Assembly: GCF_024178165.1 (NCBI RefSeq)
Contig: NZ_JAMZIE010000004.1
Coordinates: 124,001-188,000 of the forward strand
Direction: 5' to 3'
From: Halohasta salina
GTDB taxonomy: Archaea > Halobacteriota > Halobacteria > Halobacteriales > Haloferacaceae
DNA length: 64,000 nt
The position numbers and the translations under genes are program-made. The notes under the pieces are model-generated. The model was given only the letters and a program-made list of their open reading frames with translations, searched no databases and had not been told where the DNA came from. Below are positions 15,397 through 24,678 of the stretch, piece after piece. The first letter of the stretch is position 1; every line of letters begins with the position of its first letter.

Positions 15397-17451
15397 TCAG
15401 TTGTAGACGGGGCGGTCCTGTTCGAAGAGGGCTTCGAGGAGTTTGCGCTCGCCGGCCCGGAGATGCTGGAGGAAGGTCGGGCCGGCGATCCCGAGCCGGT
15501 CGGCGATCGCCTCGCCGGTGTTGGTGCGGGGCCACGCGAAGAAGCCGGCGTGGTAGGCCGCCTGCAGCGTCTCGTGTTGGCGGTCGGTCAGCGCCTCTTC
15601 GAGCTGCTCGCGGAACCCCTGAGGGGTGTCGGCCGCCGTGTCGAGCTGGCGTTTCGCGCGGAGTTCGGCCCAGCCGAGCGCCGACTCGAAACGCTCGGCC
15701 AGCGCCCGGATGTCGGTCGACTTCGGGACGGTCATCGAGACGGTGCCGCGACCCTCGGTGGCGCTAAAGGCCGTCAGCGACACTCCCTGTTCGGCGATAC
15801 AGTCGACGACCGGGCTCCCGTCGGTGGTGAGCGTGGCGACGAAGCAGCCCTCGCGTTCGACCAGTACGGTGGGGTCGTCGATCCCGGTCCGGTCGGCGTA
15901 CGAGCGGAACGAGTCGGGGTCGGTCCCCTCGACGAGGACGAACTGTCGGAGGCGGCCGTCCGAGCGGGTGCTCAGACTCTCGATGGAGACGGTACAGTCG
16001 GCAGCCGCCGACAGCCGGATGAGGTGGTCGCTCTCACAGCCGATCTCGAAGACGACCTCGGTGTCGCTATCCCCGACCAGCGCGCGTCGCTGTTCGGCCG
16101 TCCGAAGCGCGTAGCCGATCGTCTCGCCAAGCTCGGCCAACACGTCCTGCTCGCGGTGGCCGACCGAGGTGTGGTCCGCCGAGTGGACGATCAACACGTC
16201 GTACAACACCTCGTTGTGGACGATCGGCACCAGCACCGAAGTGCCGGCGTCGACGGCCGAACCGGACGCGGAGCCGGGGATGGATTCGGGCCCAGTCGGT
16301 GCCTCGACGGCGACCTGCCGGTGATCGATGACCGTTTCGAGCGTCTCGGCGCTGTAGCGATCGGCCAGCGAAACCGCCGAGCCGACAGTCACCGCCGCCC
16401 CCAGCCCGGATTTGGCCCGCGGGGTTACCCGATCGGTCTCCAGATCGTACTCGCCGATCCACGCGTAGGTGTACCGATCGTCGCCGACCAGCCGCTCGCA
16501 GACCAGCCGCTCGATCTCCCGCTGGGACCGGACGCTTGTGATCGCACGGTTGACAGAACGGATCACCTCGTTGGTCTGTCGCAGCGAGGCCAACTCGGTG
16601 CGCTGGCGTTCGAGCTCGCGTTTCCGTTCGTCGAGCAGGGCGGCCTGTTCGAGCCGGGTCAAGGCGCTTTCGGCATTGGTCGCCACGATCAGAATCGCAT
16701 CCCGGAGATAGTCGACGTCGGTGTCGGCTTCGGCGGTCCGGCCGACCAACACGCCGTGGCTCCCCAGCGGGACCCAGCAGCTGGCGGTGTCGATGGCCTC
16801 GACGGCACCCGACTCGGCGACCACGGGCTCGTCGCTGTCGACCGCGGCCGCCAGCGGCTCGGCGGTCGGCAGCTCGCTCCGGAGGCTCGCATCCAGCCCG
16901 CTGTGAGCGACGACCGACCACCCCTCGGGGGTGTCCTCGACGACCGCGGCGTCCTCGAACCCCAGCGTCTCACAGGTCAGATCGACGGCGGCCTCGTAGA
17001 CCGCCGTCGGCGAAGTCGCCCGGATGAACCGGTTGGCGTCGGTCGCCAGCGCCCGGTTGGTCTTCTCGCGGCGCATCTGCTCGACGGCGTTCCGAACCCG
17101 GTTGGCCAGCAGGTCCGGCTGGGCGATCGCCGTCGACTTCTCCATATACTCGGTCGCGCCCTTCTGGAGGGCCTCGCTGGCGATCTCGCCGCCGCCGTGG
17201 CCCGTCAACAGCAGGATCGGGAGATCGGGCTGCTGGTTGGAGACCTCCGTCAGCAGCTCGATCCCGTCCATCGAGGGCATCCGGTAGTCGGTAATCAGAC
17301 AGTCGAGATCGTCGTGGAGCTGTTCTGTCACCGTGCGGGGCCGTGATTCGGTCTCGAACCGGAGCTCCGAGACCGCCTCACACCGGTTGGGGATCACGTC
17401 CAGTGACTGGGGGTCGTCGTCGACGTAGAGCACCCGGATAGACCGAGACAT
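15397..17451 (-). CDS. Response regulator of the bacterio-opsin activator (Bat) type: receiver, two GAF domains, HTH_10
   Basis: The 684-residue protein has a receiver domain (residues 5-120; phospho-acceptor Asp55 in LITDYRMP, acidic pair in YVDDD), two GAF-like sensor domains (about 135-280 and 300-460), a Bat-type beta domain (470-600) and a C-terminal HTH_10 helix-turn-helix (about 625-680; EEALTDRQHETLQAAYHAGF, GIAGPTFLQHLRAGERKLLEA). Such proteins sense light, redox or oxygen state and activate transcription. Its target and partner kinase are not evident. A strong TATA (TTTATAAAG, about 17494-17502) lies upstream, with room for a short leader. Confidence 0.9.
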   Translation of the reverse strand: MSRSIRVLYVDDDPQSLDVIPNRCEAVSELRFETESRPRTVTEQLHDDLDCLITDYRMPSMDGIELLTEVSNQQPDLPILLLTGHGGGEIASEALQKGATEYMEKSTAIAQPDLLANRVRNAVEQMRREKTNRALATDANRFIRATSPTAVYEAAVDLTCETLGFEDAAVVEDTPEGWSVVAHSGLDASLRSELPTAEPLAAAVDSDEPVVAESGAVEAIDTASCWVPLGSHGVLVGRTAEADTDVDYLRDAILIVATNAESALTRLEQAALLDERKRELERQRTELASLRQTNEVIRSVNRAITSVRSQREIERLVCERLVGDDRYTYAWIGEYDLETDRVTPRAKSGLGAAVTVGSAVSLADRYSAETLETVIDHRQVAVEAPTGPESIPGSASGSAVDAGTSVLVPIVHNEVLYDVLIVHSADHTSVGHREQDVLAELGETIGYALRTAEQRRALVGDSDTEVVFEIGCESDHLIRLSAAADCTVSIESLSTRSDGRLRQFVLVEGTDPDSFRSYADRTGIDDPTVLVEREGCFVATLTTDGSPVVDCIAEQGVSLTAFSATEGRGTVSMTVPKSTDIRALAERFESALGWAELRAKRQLDTAADTPQGFREQLEEALTDRQHETLQAAYHAGFFAWPRTNTGEAIADRLGIAGPTFLQHLRAGERKLLEALFEQDRPVYN

Positions 17452-17528
17452 GACCGCCCGTTCGACGCCGACGCTACTGAACGTTCTGTTTTATTTATAA
17501 AGCGCGTAACCGACAAGTTAGGTGTCGA

Positions 17529-17960
17529 CTACTGGAGAAACCGGTCACTAACGTCCGCGTCGGGGACCATACACTGGTCCTTCTTGCCGAACCAGTCGTA
17601 GCGGTGGTCGGCAACGAAGTCGTAGATCCGATCCCGAAGCGGCCGCGGAAGCAGCCGCCCCAGCGACAGCAGTCGGTAGATCCCGCCGAGCCGTTCGCCG
17701 ATCCGGATCGCCGCGTCGGATTTTATGTAGGCGTGGCCGTCGTCGACGAATACGACGGTTTCGAGCTCGTCGGTCGACAGCCCTGTGGCTTCCCGAACCG
17801 TCTTGCCGAGGTCGGACTGCAGCGGCGCAAACCGGAGCGTGCCCGCCGGATCTCGGGGGATGAGGAACTGAATCGACCCGTCACAGAGGTTACAGACCCC
17901 GTCGAACAGCAGGATCGGATGCTCGTCGCTCTCGGCGAGTGCGTCCTCAGTGGTCGTCAT
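17529..17960 (-). CDS. DCC-family thiol-disulfide oxidoreductase-like protein (DUF393)
   Basis: The 143-residue protein has FDGVCNLCDGSIQFL, the DxxCxxC motif that names the DCC family, and the later LSLGRLLPRPLRDRIYDFVADHRY segment. Redox chemistry is proposed for the family but substrates are unknown. The ATG at 17960 has a Shine-Dalgarno-like GGGAGGAG six bases upstream. An out-of-frame ATG lies just before that (17976), another case of an upstream ATG near the expected transcript start. The longer frame to 18329 is un-haloarchaeal and rejected. Confidence 0.85.
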   Translation of the reverse strand: MTTTEDALAESDEHPILLFDGVCNLCDGSIQFLIPRDPAGTLRFAPLQSDLGKTVREATGLSTDELETVVFVDDGHAYIKSDAAIRIGERLGGIYRLLSLGRLLPRPLRDRIYDFVADHRYDWFGKKDQCMVPDADVSDRFLQ

Positions 17961-18082
17961 CGGTAGCTCCTCCCATTGGCGGTCAGTGGTCCGTATTGGG
18001 GCGGCAGTTACAAATGTCTGTCCGGTCGGCGCGCTGCCCCGCCGTATCCGCGGCGATACTTCAGTAGAAGCCGTGTAACAAA

Positions 18083-18098
18083 GTAGTCGACCGGCTAC
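18083..18098. repeat. GTAGnCGTCGACTAC-type element at the arcS stop
   Basis: GTAGTCGACCGGCTAC includes the arcS stop codon (CTA on this strand). It is a variant copy of the gene-end element. Confidence 0.5.
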
Positions 18099-19852
18099 CG
18101 CTCCCTGACGTGTCGTACCGTACTGGCGACGCCGCGTGTCGACTCGGCCATCTCGGGACCGCTCATCTCGGCGCGCCCGATGCCGAAGGCCTTGGGCCCT
18201 CGGATCACGACCTCGTCGCCCGGTCGGATCGACTCGCTGGCGTCGACGACGCCCGGCGCGAGCACGCTGCCGTGGGGGACAAAGCCGTCGATTTCGACGA
18301 CCTTCGTGGGCGCATGGCTGTCGACCCACCGATCGGCCCCGTTCAGCGTCATCGCCAACATCCCGTACTGGGGGACCATCGTCGCCAACTGCTCGCCGTC
18401 GCCGTCCCGGACCTGCAGTTTTGGATACCGGCCGGTCGTCCGAATCTCGATGTCGCCGAACAGCGCGTCGCCCGCGTCGGGCCCGAACTGGTAGTCGGCG
18501 ATAGCTTTGACCGTGTTGTGCTGGCGCTCGCGTTTGCCGTATTTGAGTTCGCCCTCCAGCGCCGCCGCGAGGTTGCCCAGCGAGTCGGTGTCGGTCGGGT
18601 GGTCCTCAACCGTGTACTCGAAGTCGAGTGCGGAGTCCGCGTCGACGCGCTCAACGATGTCGCGGTAGCCATGCTCCGGCACGTGGGCGATCACCCGCGA
18701 GTAGTCGTTGCGGTCGAGGTAGCGCCGCAGGACGGCCGCGACGAACTCCTTTTCGTCCTCGGACCAGCGACCAGTGACGACCGAATCGTAGTGTTGGGCC
18801 GGGTAGGTCAACTCGAGTTCCTGCGGGACGACGCCGATCGGCGAGGTCATCGAGACGGTGTGGCCCCGGTAGGCGATCACGTCGTGGAACTGGCCGTGGC
18901 TCTGGGAGTCGCTGTAGGGTTTGCGGGCCGAACAGGGGACGAGCACCAGCGGGTTGTCGAACCGGTTGCGGTAGCGACTCGTGACGCGGTCGGCAAAGCG
19001 CTGGATCTCGACCCGTCGCAGCGAATCGCTGGTCGCGGCGGCGAGTTCGTTGTTCCGAACGACGGGGGTTCGGGTTTCGAGATAGCTGTACTGGCTGTCG
19101 AACTCACGAAACGCGGCGGTCAGCCAGTTGTCGTGGCGGGCCTGTCCCTCGATGTAGTCGCGGAGTCGACCGGCCCGGATGCGCTCGCGGACCCGCCGGA
19201 GTTCCGCCCGCAGGGCCGCGACGTTGTGATCGATACAGTCCTCACGAGTGAACTCCTCGCGGGGCTGCTGGCAGGCCGAACACGCACACGGCAGTTCGTC
19301 GAGGTCTTCCAGAAAGGCCTCGTCGTCGCTGGTCAGATACTTGCCCTGACTGCCTTTCACCTTGGCCAGTTTGGCGTCGACCCCGTCGACGCCGGCGTAC
19401 ACCAGTGTGGCGACGTTGAGCGGGGTGGCGACCCCCGAGAGGACGAGGGCGGTGTCGGCTGGGAGGGCCTGTTTAACGCGGATTACGGCGTATTTAAGCC
19501 CCTCGCCGTGGCCGACGAATCCCGACGCGTCACTGAGAATGTAGGCGTCGACGCCGAGATCGTCGGGGGACCGGGAGGAGACGACGGCCGCCGCGGGGAA
19601 CTCGGCATCGACGGCCTCGGTGGCGAAGGCCTCTCGGACCTCCTCGCGCGTGCCGGCGGGCAGCGAGCGGTGTGGGAGGACGGTAAGCTGGTCTGTATCA
19701 CCCTCGGGCAGTGGCTGGTCGGCGGTCCACAGACTCCCGCCGTCGACCAGCACGTCGTCGAGCAGCGCCGGGGTGACCAGCGGCTCGTCGAGCCGGAGTT
19801 CGCCGAGCCGGGCCGCACCGTCCCGGTTCAGCACCTCGAAATACTCTGTCAT
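18095..19852 (-). CDS. arcS: Archaeosine synthase ArcS (alpha subunit)
   Basis: ArcS attaches lysine to preQ0 in tRNA position 15; RaSEA then frees archaeosine. The 585-residue protein is TGT-like in its first half (CACSACQQPREEF zinc-type cysteines near residues 190-200), has the ArcS-specific PC-x3-KPY-x2-S-x2-H motif (PCSARKPYSDSQSH, about residues 306-319), and ends in a PUA-type RNA-binding domain (VDASESIRPGDEVVIRGPKAFGIG). It sits 540 bases from tgtA, with a flavin-binding-type gene between them on the other strand. Confidence 0.96.
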   Translation of the reverse strand: MTEYFEVLNRDGAARLGELRLDEPLVTPALLDDVLVDGGSLWTADQPLPEGDTDQLTVLPHRSLPAGTREEVREAFATEAVDAEFPAAAVVSSRSPDDLGVDAYILSDASGFVGHGEGLKYAVIRVKQALPADTALVLSGVATPLNVATLVYAGVDGVDAKLAKVKGSQGKYLTSDDEAFLEDLDELPCACSACQQPREEFTREDCIDHNVAALRAELRRVRERIRAGRLRDYIEGQARHDNWLTAAFREFDSQYSYLETRTPVVRNNELAAATSDSLRRVEIQRFADRVTSRYRNRFDNPLVLVPCSARKPYSDSQSHGQFHDVIAYRGHTVSMTSPIGVVPQELELTYPAQHYDSVVTGRWSEDEKEFVAAVLRRYLDRNDYSRVIAHVPEHGYRDIVERVDADSALDFEYTVEDHPTDTDSLGNLAAALEGELKYGKRERQHNTVKAIADYQFGPDAGDALFGDIEIRTTGRYPKLQVRDGDGEQLATMVPQYGMLAMTLNGADRWVDSHAPTKVVEIDGFVPHGSVLAPGVVDASESIRPGDEVVIRGPKAFGIGRAEMSGPEMAESTRGVASTVRHVRER

Positions 19853-19934
19853 ACCTGTGCTGGGCAGGCGAGGGTCAACTATCTTGCTTTTCGTCGACCC
19901 CGAGGTTTTTCGAGCTACCGCGCGAGACCAGCGT

Positions 19935-20384
19935 ATGGAACCGACTGGCGCGTGGGACCGCGAGCGAACCGAAGCGTTTCTCGAAGGCCGAACGATCCCC
20001 GTCCGGCTCGCCTGTCATACCCGAGCCGATACGCTGTGGATGCTCTCGCTGTGGTACCTGTATCGGGACGGCGCGCTGTGGTGTGCCACCAGCGCCAGCG
20101 CTGATGTCGTCGACTACCTCGCGGGCGACAACCGGGTAGCCTTCGAGATCTCGACCAACGAGCCACCGTACAAGGGCGTTCGCGGGAACGGCACCGCGAG
20201 CGTCGACGCCGACACCGACAAGGATCTGTTACGGGAGCTACTGGAGCGCTATCTCGGCGGCACCGACTCGCCGCTGGCCGAGCAGTTGCTCTCGCCGGAC
20301 CGCGAGGAGGTCCGGATCCGAATCGATCCCGCCCGCATTTACACATGGGATTTCAGCGAGCGGATGACCGGCGTCCGAAAGTAG
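19935..20384 (+). CDS. Pyridoxamine 5'-phosphate oxidase-like flavin/split-barrel protein
   Basis: The 149-residue protein has LWMLSLWYLYRDGALWCATSA and VAFEISTNEPPYKGVRG, typical of small PNPOx-like split-barrel proteins that bind FMN or F420. Given the F420 genes in the window, an F420-dependent role is possible but unproven. GTTTTTCG about 28 bases before the ATG suggests a leaderless start. It is divergent from arcS and converges on tgtA with a shared gene-end element. Confidence 0.8.
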   Translation: MEPTGAWDRERTEAFLEGRTIPVRLACHTRADTLWMLSLWYLYRDGALWCATSASADVVDYLAGDNRVAFEISTNEPPYKGVRGNGTASVDADTDKDLLRELLERYLGGTDSPLAEQLLSPDREEVRIRIDPARIYTWDFSERMTGVRK

Positions 20385-20395
20385 GCGGTGGCTAC
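20381..20395. repeat. GTAGnCG-type element joining two convergent stops
   Basis: GTAGGCGGTGGCTAC contains the TAG stop of the split-barrel gene (20382-20384) and the tgtA stop (20392-20394, CTA). The two genes therefore end inside one palindrome-like element. Confidence 0.5.
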
Positions 20396-21885
20396 TCCGG
20401 ACCGCGCTGCTGGATGGCACGCAGCGATTCGACGGTCACCCGATCCGGGACTCGCTTTCTGGCGTCGGCGTGCCACTCGTCGATAGCGAGGGTGAACTCG
20501 GTGTCGGGGTTCGCCTCGACGAGCGCGCGGACGCCATCGGCTGCGGCGAGCTGTCCGGCACGATCCGGCTGCTCGGGGACCGCCGCGGTAAAGGGGTAGC
20601 TGTCGGCGAGTTCCCGCGGGAACGGCCCGAACGGCGGCAACACCCGCCATGCGGCGTCGTACTCGTCGCCGTCGGGCGCGCCAGCCTCGGTGAGGAGCAG
20701 TGACTCGGGCGTCGACAGCCGGTCGAGCCGCTCGTGATGCCGCAGGACTTCGGGGCGGCGCGCGCTCTCCGGCGAGGTATAGAAGAAAGTGCCCTTCGAG
20801 ATCGGGTCCTCGCGTTCGAGTTGGGCGGCGTGATCCAAGAGGGCCCGATAGCCGTCGTACATCGCGGGATGGCCGCGGGCCCGACGGTCGACCAACTCGA
20901 GGAGGGTGCCGCTCCGGATCGCCTGCTTGATCCGGCGGAGTTCCTCGAAGGTGACATGCAGGTTGTGTTCGGCGAGCAGCCGCTCGCGGGGCTCGTCGGC
21001 CTCCTCGCGGATCTCGGCGGGCGTGTGGGCCGCACAGATCGGACACGAGCAGGGGAAATAATCGAGGTCGTCGAGATGTCGGGTCCCCGAGACGGTGAGA
21101 TAGCGGTCGTCGCGGGCATACAGTGCGTACGCGGCCGAATCGAACAGATCACAGCCGAGCGCGACGGCGAGCGCGAGCATCATCGGGTGGCCCGCGCCGA
21201 ACAGATGGACCGGACAGTCCGTCGACAGGCCGCGTTTGGCTGCCGCGACCGCCTCGACGAGGTCGGCATACCGGTAGTTGTTCATCATCGGCACCACGGC
21301 ACCGATGGGGAACACGTCGAGATCGGTGCCGGCGGCGTGTCGACCCGCCTGCTCGCGCAGGTCGGGGTAGGTCGCACCCTGGACCGGGGCGGAGACGAGC
21401 ATCTCGCCGACGTCGATTGCCTCGGCGTCGGCCAGCGCCTGCTCGGTGACCGCCAGATCGGACTCGGCCTGCTCGCGGCTCACGTCGGGCGGCGTCGGGA
21501 TGTCGACCGGCGTGCCGATGTCGGAGCCGATCTCGTGTTGGAACCGGAGGATCTCGTCGGTCGTCACGTCGATCTCGCCGTACTCGGCGAGCTGGAACGA
21601 TCCCGAATCGGTCATGATCGCCCCATCGAACCCCAACATGTCGTGGAGCCCCTCGTCGAGAGCCCGCTCGCGAAGCCCCTCGGTTCGGCGGATGATGTAG
21701 GAGTTCGTGATCAGGGCCTCGACGTCGAACTCGGATTCGAGCCGCGAGGGTTCGATCGTCAGGGTGTTGGGGTTGATCACCGGGAGCAACGCCGGAGTTT
21801 CGACGGTACGGCCCGCCCGTGGAACCTCCAGCCGGCCGATCCGGCCGGCGCCGTCGGCGTCCCGGATCTCGAAGTGGTCGCGCAT
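20392..21885 (-). CDS. tgtA: tRNA-guanine(15) transglycosylase
   Basis: TgtA swaps guanine-15 of tRNA for preQ0, the first tRNA step of archaeosine synthesis. The 497-residue protein has the TGT barrel with DSGSFQ (residues 93-98), the zinc site in [11 protein letters not shown] (about residues 277-287), and [21 protein letters not shown]. It lacks a clear C-terminal PUA domain: archaeal TgtA is often longer (about 580), and haloarchaeal forms of about 490-500 residues carry only part of the extension. The start at 21885 has CCTTACC about 27 bases upstream. Confidence 0.96.
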   Translation of the reverse strand: MRDHFEIRDADGAGRIGRLEVPRAGRTVETPALLPVINPNTLTIEPSRLESEFDVEALITNSYIIRRTEGLRERALDEGLHDMLGFDGAIMTDSGSFQLAEYGEIDVTTDEILRFQHEIGSDIGTPVDIPTPPDVSREQAESDLAVTEQALADAEAIDVGEMLVSAPVQGATYPDLREQAGRHAAGTDLDVFPIGAVVPMMNNYRYADLVEAVAAAKRGLSTDCPVHLFGAGHPMMLALAVALGCDLFDSAAYALYARDDRYLTVSGTRHLDDLDYFPCSCPICAAHTPAEIREEADEPRERLLAEHNLHVTFEELRRIKQAIRSGTLLELVDRRARGHPAMYDGYRALLDHAAQLEREDPISKGTFFYTSPESARRPEVLRHHERLDRLSTPESLLLTEAGAPDGDEYDAAWRVLPPFGPFPRELADSYPFTAAVPEQPDRAGQLAAADGVRALVEANPDTEFTLAIDEWHADARKRVPDRVTVESLRAIQQRGPE

Positions 21886-21926
21886 ACGCCGTCTTCCCGG
21901 AGTGGCGCGGTAAGGATTGCGTTCGG

Positions 21927-22472
21927 CTACCGCTGGGTGAGTTCGTAGTAGCTCACCGCCAGAGCCGCCCGACCGTCGTCCAACTCGTCGTCGACCACAC
22001 TGGCGAGGTAGTCGTCGTAGTCGGCAACGTCGACCCGAATAGATTCGTTGTCGTCGAGGTTCTGCTCGGCAGTAGGGGTGCAGTCGTGGGCGGCGAAGTG
22101 GTGGTGGACGGAGTTGGCGATCCCGTTGGAGGGTTCGGTCGACAGCAGGTGTTCGAGACTCCCGGCCTCGTAGCCGGTCTCCTCGTGGAGTTCCCGTCGG
22201 GCGGCATCGAAAAGATCCTCGCTTTCCTCGACCGAACCCGCCGGTAGGCCGCGGTTAACTCCGCCGACGGCCTGTCGCCACTCCTCGATGACGACCACGT
22301 CGCCGTCCGGTGTGAGGGGGAGAATAACCACCGCCGGCGACTCGTCGACGTGGTGGTAGTCGGTGACGGTGCCGTCGGGGAGTCGGACCGCATCGCGGCG
22401 AACATCGAAGCCCGGACAGCTGTAGTCGATCTCCGATGCCATCGTCTCCCACGCAAGGGGGTCGTCAGTCAT
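21927..22472 (-). CDS. Nudix hydrolase, ADP-ribose pyrophosphatase-like
   Basis: The 181-residue protein carries a full Nudix box, G-x5-E-x7-REL-x-EE-x-GY (residues about 77-99, [12 protein letters not shown]), with the GLPAGSVE lead-in seen in ADP-ribose/NDP-sugar pyrophosphatases. It probably hydrolyses ADP-ribose or a similar nucleoside diphosphate; the exact substrate is not visible. GATATTTAG (22495-22503) lies 27 bases before the ATG at 22472, which supports that start over the later Met at 22442. Confidence 0.9.
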   Translation of the reverse strand: MTDDPLAWETMASEIDYSCPGFDVRRDAVRLPDGTVTDYHHVDESPAVVILPLTPDGDVVVIEEWRQAVGGVNRGLPAGSVEESEDLFDAARRELHEETGYEAGSLEHLLSTEPSNGIANSVHHHFAAHDCTPTAEQNLDDNESIRVDVADYDDYLASVVDDELDDGRAALAVSYYELTQR

Positions 22473-22599
22473 ACCGACATCTCCAGTGGCGACGGCTAAA
22501 TATCACCGGTCCGTGATCGCGTGCGTCGACCGGTCGGTTCGGGGGCGACACACGGCTCACGACCGCGAAAACAGCGAACGGAGAACGGAGAACGCGCCG

Positions 22600-23553
22600 T
22601 TATCTAAACCCCATTGCCTCGATCTGCTCCTGATAGCGGTTGCGGATCGTCACCTCGGTCACCTGTGCGACGTCGGCGACCTCGCGTTGGGTCTTCTTCT
22701 CGTTGCAGAGCAGCGAGGCCGCGTAGATCGCCGCCGCGGCGAAGCCGGTCGGCGACTTCCCGGAGAGCAGTCCCTGTTCGGCCGAGACGTCGATGATCTC
22801 GGTGGCTTTGGCCTGTACCTCCTCGCTGAGGCCGAGCGACGAGGCGAACCGCGGCACGAACTGTTTGGGGTCGACCGGCCGAAGTTCGAGGCCGAGTTCC
22901 TGAGAGATGTACCGATACGTCCGGCCGATCTCCTTCTGTGGAACCCGCGATACCTCCGCGACCTCGTCGAGGCTCCGCGGGATGCCTTCCTGTCGACAGG
23001 CCGCATACAGCGCCGCCGTAGCGACGCCCTCGATCGAGCGCCCCCGGATCAGGTCCTCGTTGAGCGCCCGCCGATAAATGACTGAGGCGACCTCCCGGAC
23101 CGACCGGGGGACGCCCAGCGCCGAGGCCATCCGGTCGATCTCGCTGAGTGCGAACTGGAGGTTGCGCTCGCCGGCGTCCTTCGTGCGGATGCGCTCCTGC
23201 CACTTCCGAAGGCGATGCATTTGGCTCCGCTTTTCGGATGACAGCGACCGACCATAGGCGTCTTTGTCCTTCCAGTCGATAGTCGTCGTCAGCCCCCGGT
23301 CGTGCATCGTCTCGGTGATCGGTGCGCCGACACGGGACTTGTTCTGGCGTTCGGAGTGGTTGAACGCCCGCCACTCCGGACCGCGGTCGATCTGTCGCTC
23401 GTCGAGCACCAGCCCACAGTCGTCACACACCAACTCACCCTGATCGGCGTCGGTGACGATCTCGTCCGAACCGCACTCGGGACACTCTAGGGTCTCGTCC
23501 GACTGCTGTTCCGATTCTCGCTCCTGTTGGCGCTGCCTGCTCGGACGTTCCAT
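22600..23553 (-). CDS. tfb: Transcription initiation factor B (TFB)
   Basis: TFB binds the TBP-promoter complex and recruits archaeal RNA polymerase. The 317-residue protein has an N-terminal zinc ribbon ([18 protein letters not shown]), the B-finger ([13 protein letters not shown]), and two cyclin-like repeats ([46 protein letters not shown]). Haloarchaea carry several TFB copies with different promoter preferences. I chose ATG 23553 because CTTTTAAATG is about 30 bases upstream. The longer frame to 23616 would start before that box. Confidence 0.96.
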   Translation of the reverse strand: MERPSRQRQQERESEQQSDETLECPECGSDEIVTDADQGELVCDDCGLVLDERQIDRGPEWRAFNHSERQNKSRVGAPITETMHDRGLTTTIDWKDKDAYGRSLSSEKRSQMHRLRKWQERIRTKDAGERNLQFALSEIDRMASALGVPRSVREVASVIYRRALNEDLIRGRSIEGVATAALYAACRQEGIPRSLDEVAEVSRVPQKEIGRTYRYISQELGLELRPVDPKQFVPRFASSLGLSEEVQAKATEIIDVSAEQGLLSGKSPTGFAAAAIYAASLLCNEKKTQREVADVAQVTEVTIRNRYQEQIEAMGFR

Positions 23554-23829
23554 TATAAGGTTTGTGGTTCGGCCTTCATTTAAAAGTTTTTGAAACAAAA
23601 CAGACTTGTTACTCAATGTTAACTTTTGATGTTCGGCAAAAAACCGTGCTTAGAGCACCTTCTAACGCCGATTTCGGCACTTGATTGGTAGCAGTCGACC
23701 GGCGTCGGCGACCAGTATGGAGTCGAACGGCCGACAGGTCCGTCGGCACTGATACCGCGGTAGTATACGTGGGGAAACCCCCGGCGGAGTGGCTGCAACA
23801 CTTTTGACTCGGGGGCCGGTAGGAGGGGT
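23554..23829. other. Divergent promoter region of tfb and the METTL5-like gene
   Basis: On the minus strand, CTTTTAAATG near 23580-23590 serves tfb. On the plus strand, ACTTTTGAC at 23800-23808 serves the METTL5-like transcript. The sequence between is AT-rich near tfb and GC-rich later; I saw no gene in it. Confidence 0.5.
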
Positions 23830-23880
23830 ATGAACGCCGGACGCACGACCGGCCAGCGGTGGCCGGTCGGGGGGTGGTGA
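23830..23880 (+). other. Sixteen-codon leader mini-ORF with internal hairpin before the METTL5-like gene
   Basis: ATG at 23830 lies 26 bases from the centre of the TATA-like ACTTTTGAC, the leaderless position, and encodes MNAGRTTGQRWPVGGW. Its TGA (23878-23880) ends one base before the methylase ATG at 23882. Inside it, CGACCGGCCA (23846-23855) pairs with TGGCCGGTCG (23860-23869) around a 4-base loop. GGTGAG just before 23882 could act as a ribosome-binding site. Confidence 0.45.
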
Positions 23881-23881
23881 G

Positions 23882-24505
23882 ATGCCGAGCAAGCGTGAAC
23901 TCGAAGGCCAACTGGCGGTGGTCGCGGGGTTCGAGAACCCACGGGCATCGCTCGAACAGTACCCAACCCCGCCGGGGCTGGCGGCCCACGTGATCCATCT
24001 GGCCGACCTGCAGGGAGACATCGAGGGGCGGACGATCGTCGACCTCGGGGCCGGAACGGGGATGTTCGCTCTCGGGGCGGCCCTCCGGGGCCCCCAGCGG
24101 GTGGTCGGCGTCGAGATCGACGGCGAACCGCTCCGAACGGCCGTCGAGAACCGCCGCCGGGTGGGAACCACCACACCCGTTCACTGGATCCAAGCCGACG
24201 CCACCCGGCCACCGCTCTCGCTGACCGAACCGTCGACGGTCGTGATGAACCCCCCGTTTGGCGCCCAGAACGGGCAGTCCGGCGCCGACAAGAGGTTCCT
24301 GCGGACGGCCGCCGAGATCGCCGACGTCTCTTACTCGGTCCACAACGCCGGTAGCGAGGCGTTCATCGATGCCTTCGCCGCCGACAACGGCGGCGAGGTG
24401 ACACACGCCTTCGCCGCTGGCTTCGAGATGCCCCGGCAGTTCGACCACCACACCGACGACCGCCGCGACGTCGACACCGAGGTCTACCGGATCGAGTGGC
24501 AGTAA
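23882..24505 (+). CDS. METTL5-family RNA adenine methylase
   Basis: The 207-residue protein has LEQYPTPPGLA at the N-terminus, the SAM loop DLGAGTGMFALGAAL (residues about 54-68), and the N6-adenine catalytic motif NPPFGAQNG (about 123-131). Archaeal members are close to eukaryotic METTL5, which methylates small-subunit rRNA. The rRNA target is inference from the family. The C-terminus (TEVYRIEWQ) is compact; length fits the family. It is preceded by a mini-ORF with a strong hairpin. Confidence 0.88.
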   Translation: MPSKRELEGQLAVVAGFENPRASLEQYPTPPGLAAHVIHLADLQGDIEGRTIVDLGAGTGMFALGAALRGPQRVVGVEIDGEPLRTAVENRRRVGTTTPVHWIQADATRPPLSLTEPSTVVMNPPFGAQNGQSGADKRFLRTAAEIADVSYSVHNAGSEAFIDAFAADNGGEVTHAFAAGFEMPRQFDHHTDDRRDVDTEVYRIEWQ

Positions 24506-24663
24506 CCCGCCGAACTCCGGTCGACTCGTCGAGCCGATCGCCGAAGGATCGAGTTCCGAAATGGGTATCCGAACCGCCCAAACGTACGGATATTCTCCCA
24601 ACTAGTTCGTGGATTGGCAACCGTTTCACGAGTACCGATAGTGTTTTTGTAGTTTGTATTAGG

Positions 24664-24678
24664 ATGAAAACACGATGA
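24664..24678 (+). other. Four-codon ORF overlapping the histidine-kinase start
   Basis: ATG at 24664 encodes MKTR and its TGA overlaps the kinase ATG as ATGA. The TATA-like GTGTTTTTGT (24641-24650) is only about 19 bases away, short for a leaderless start, so this is weaker than the other mini-ORFs and may be chance. Confidence 0.2.

Noticed and set aside
15352-17346. Open frame of over 600 codons opposite the Bat-type regulator
   Set aside because: It is the mirror frame of a GC-rich gene with clear receiver, GAF and HTH_10 motifs on the other strand, and its residues (Arg, Gly, Asp runs) show no domain.
18110-20104. Long open frame opposite arcS
   Set aside because: ArcS motifs are certain on the minus strand. 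The plus frame is a composition artefact.
22474-22485. Three-codon frame (MSV) before the Nudix ATG with ATGA overlap
   Set aside because: Too short to separate from chance, and the TATA box is placed for the Nudix ATG itself.
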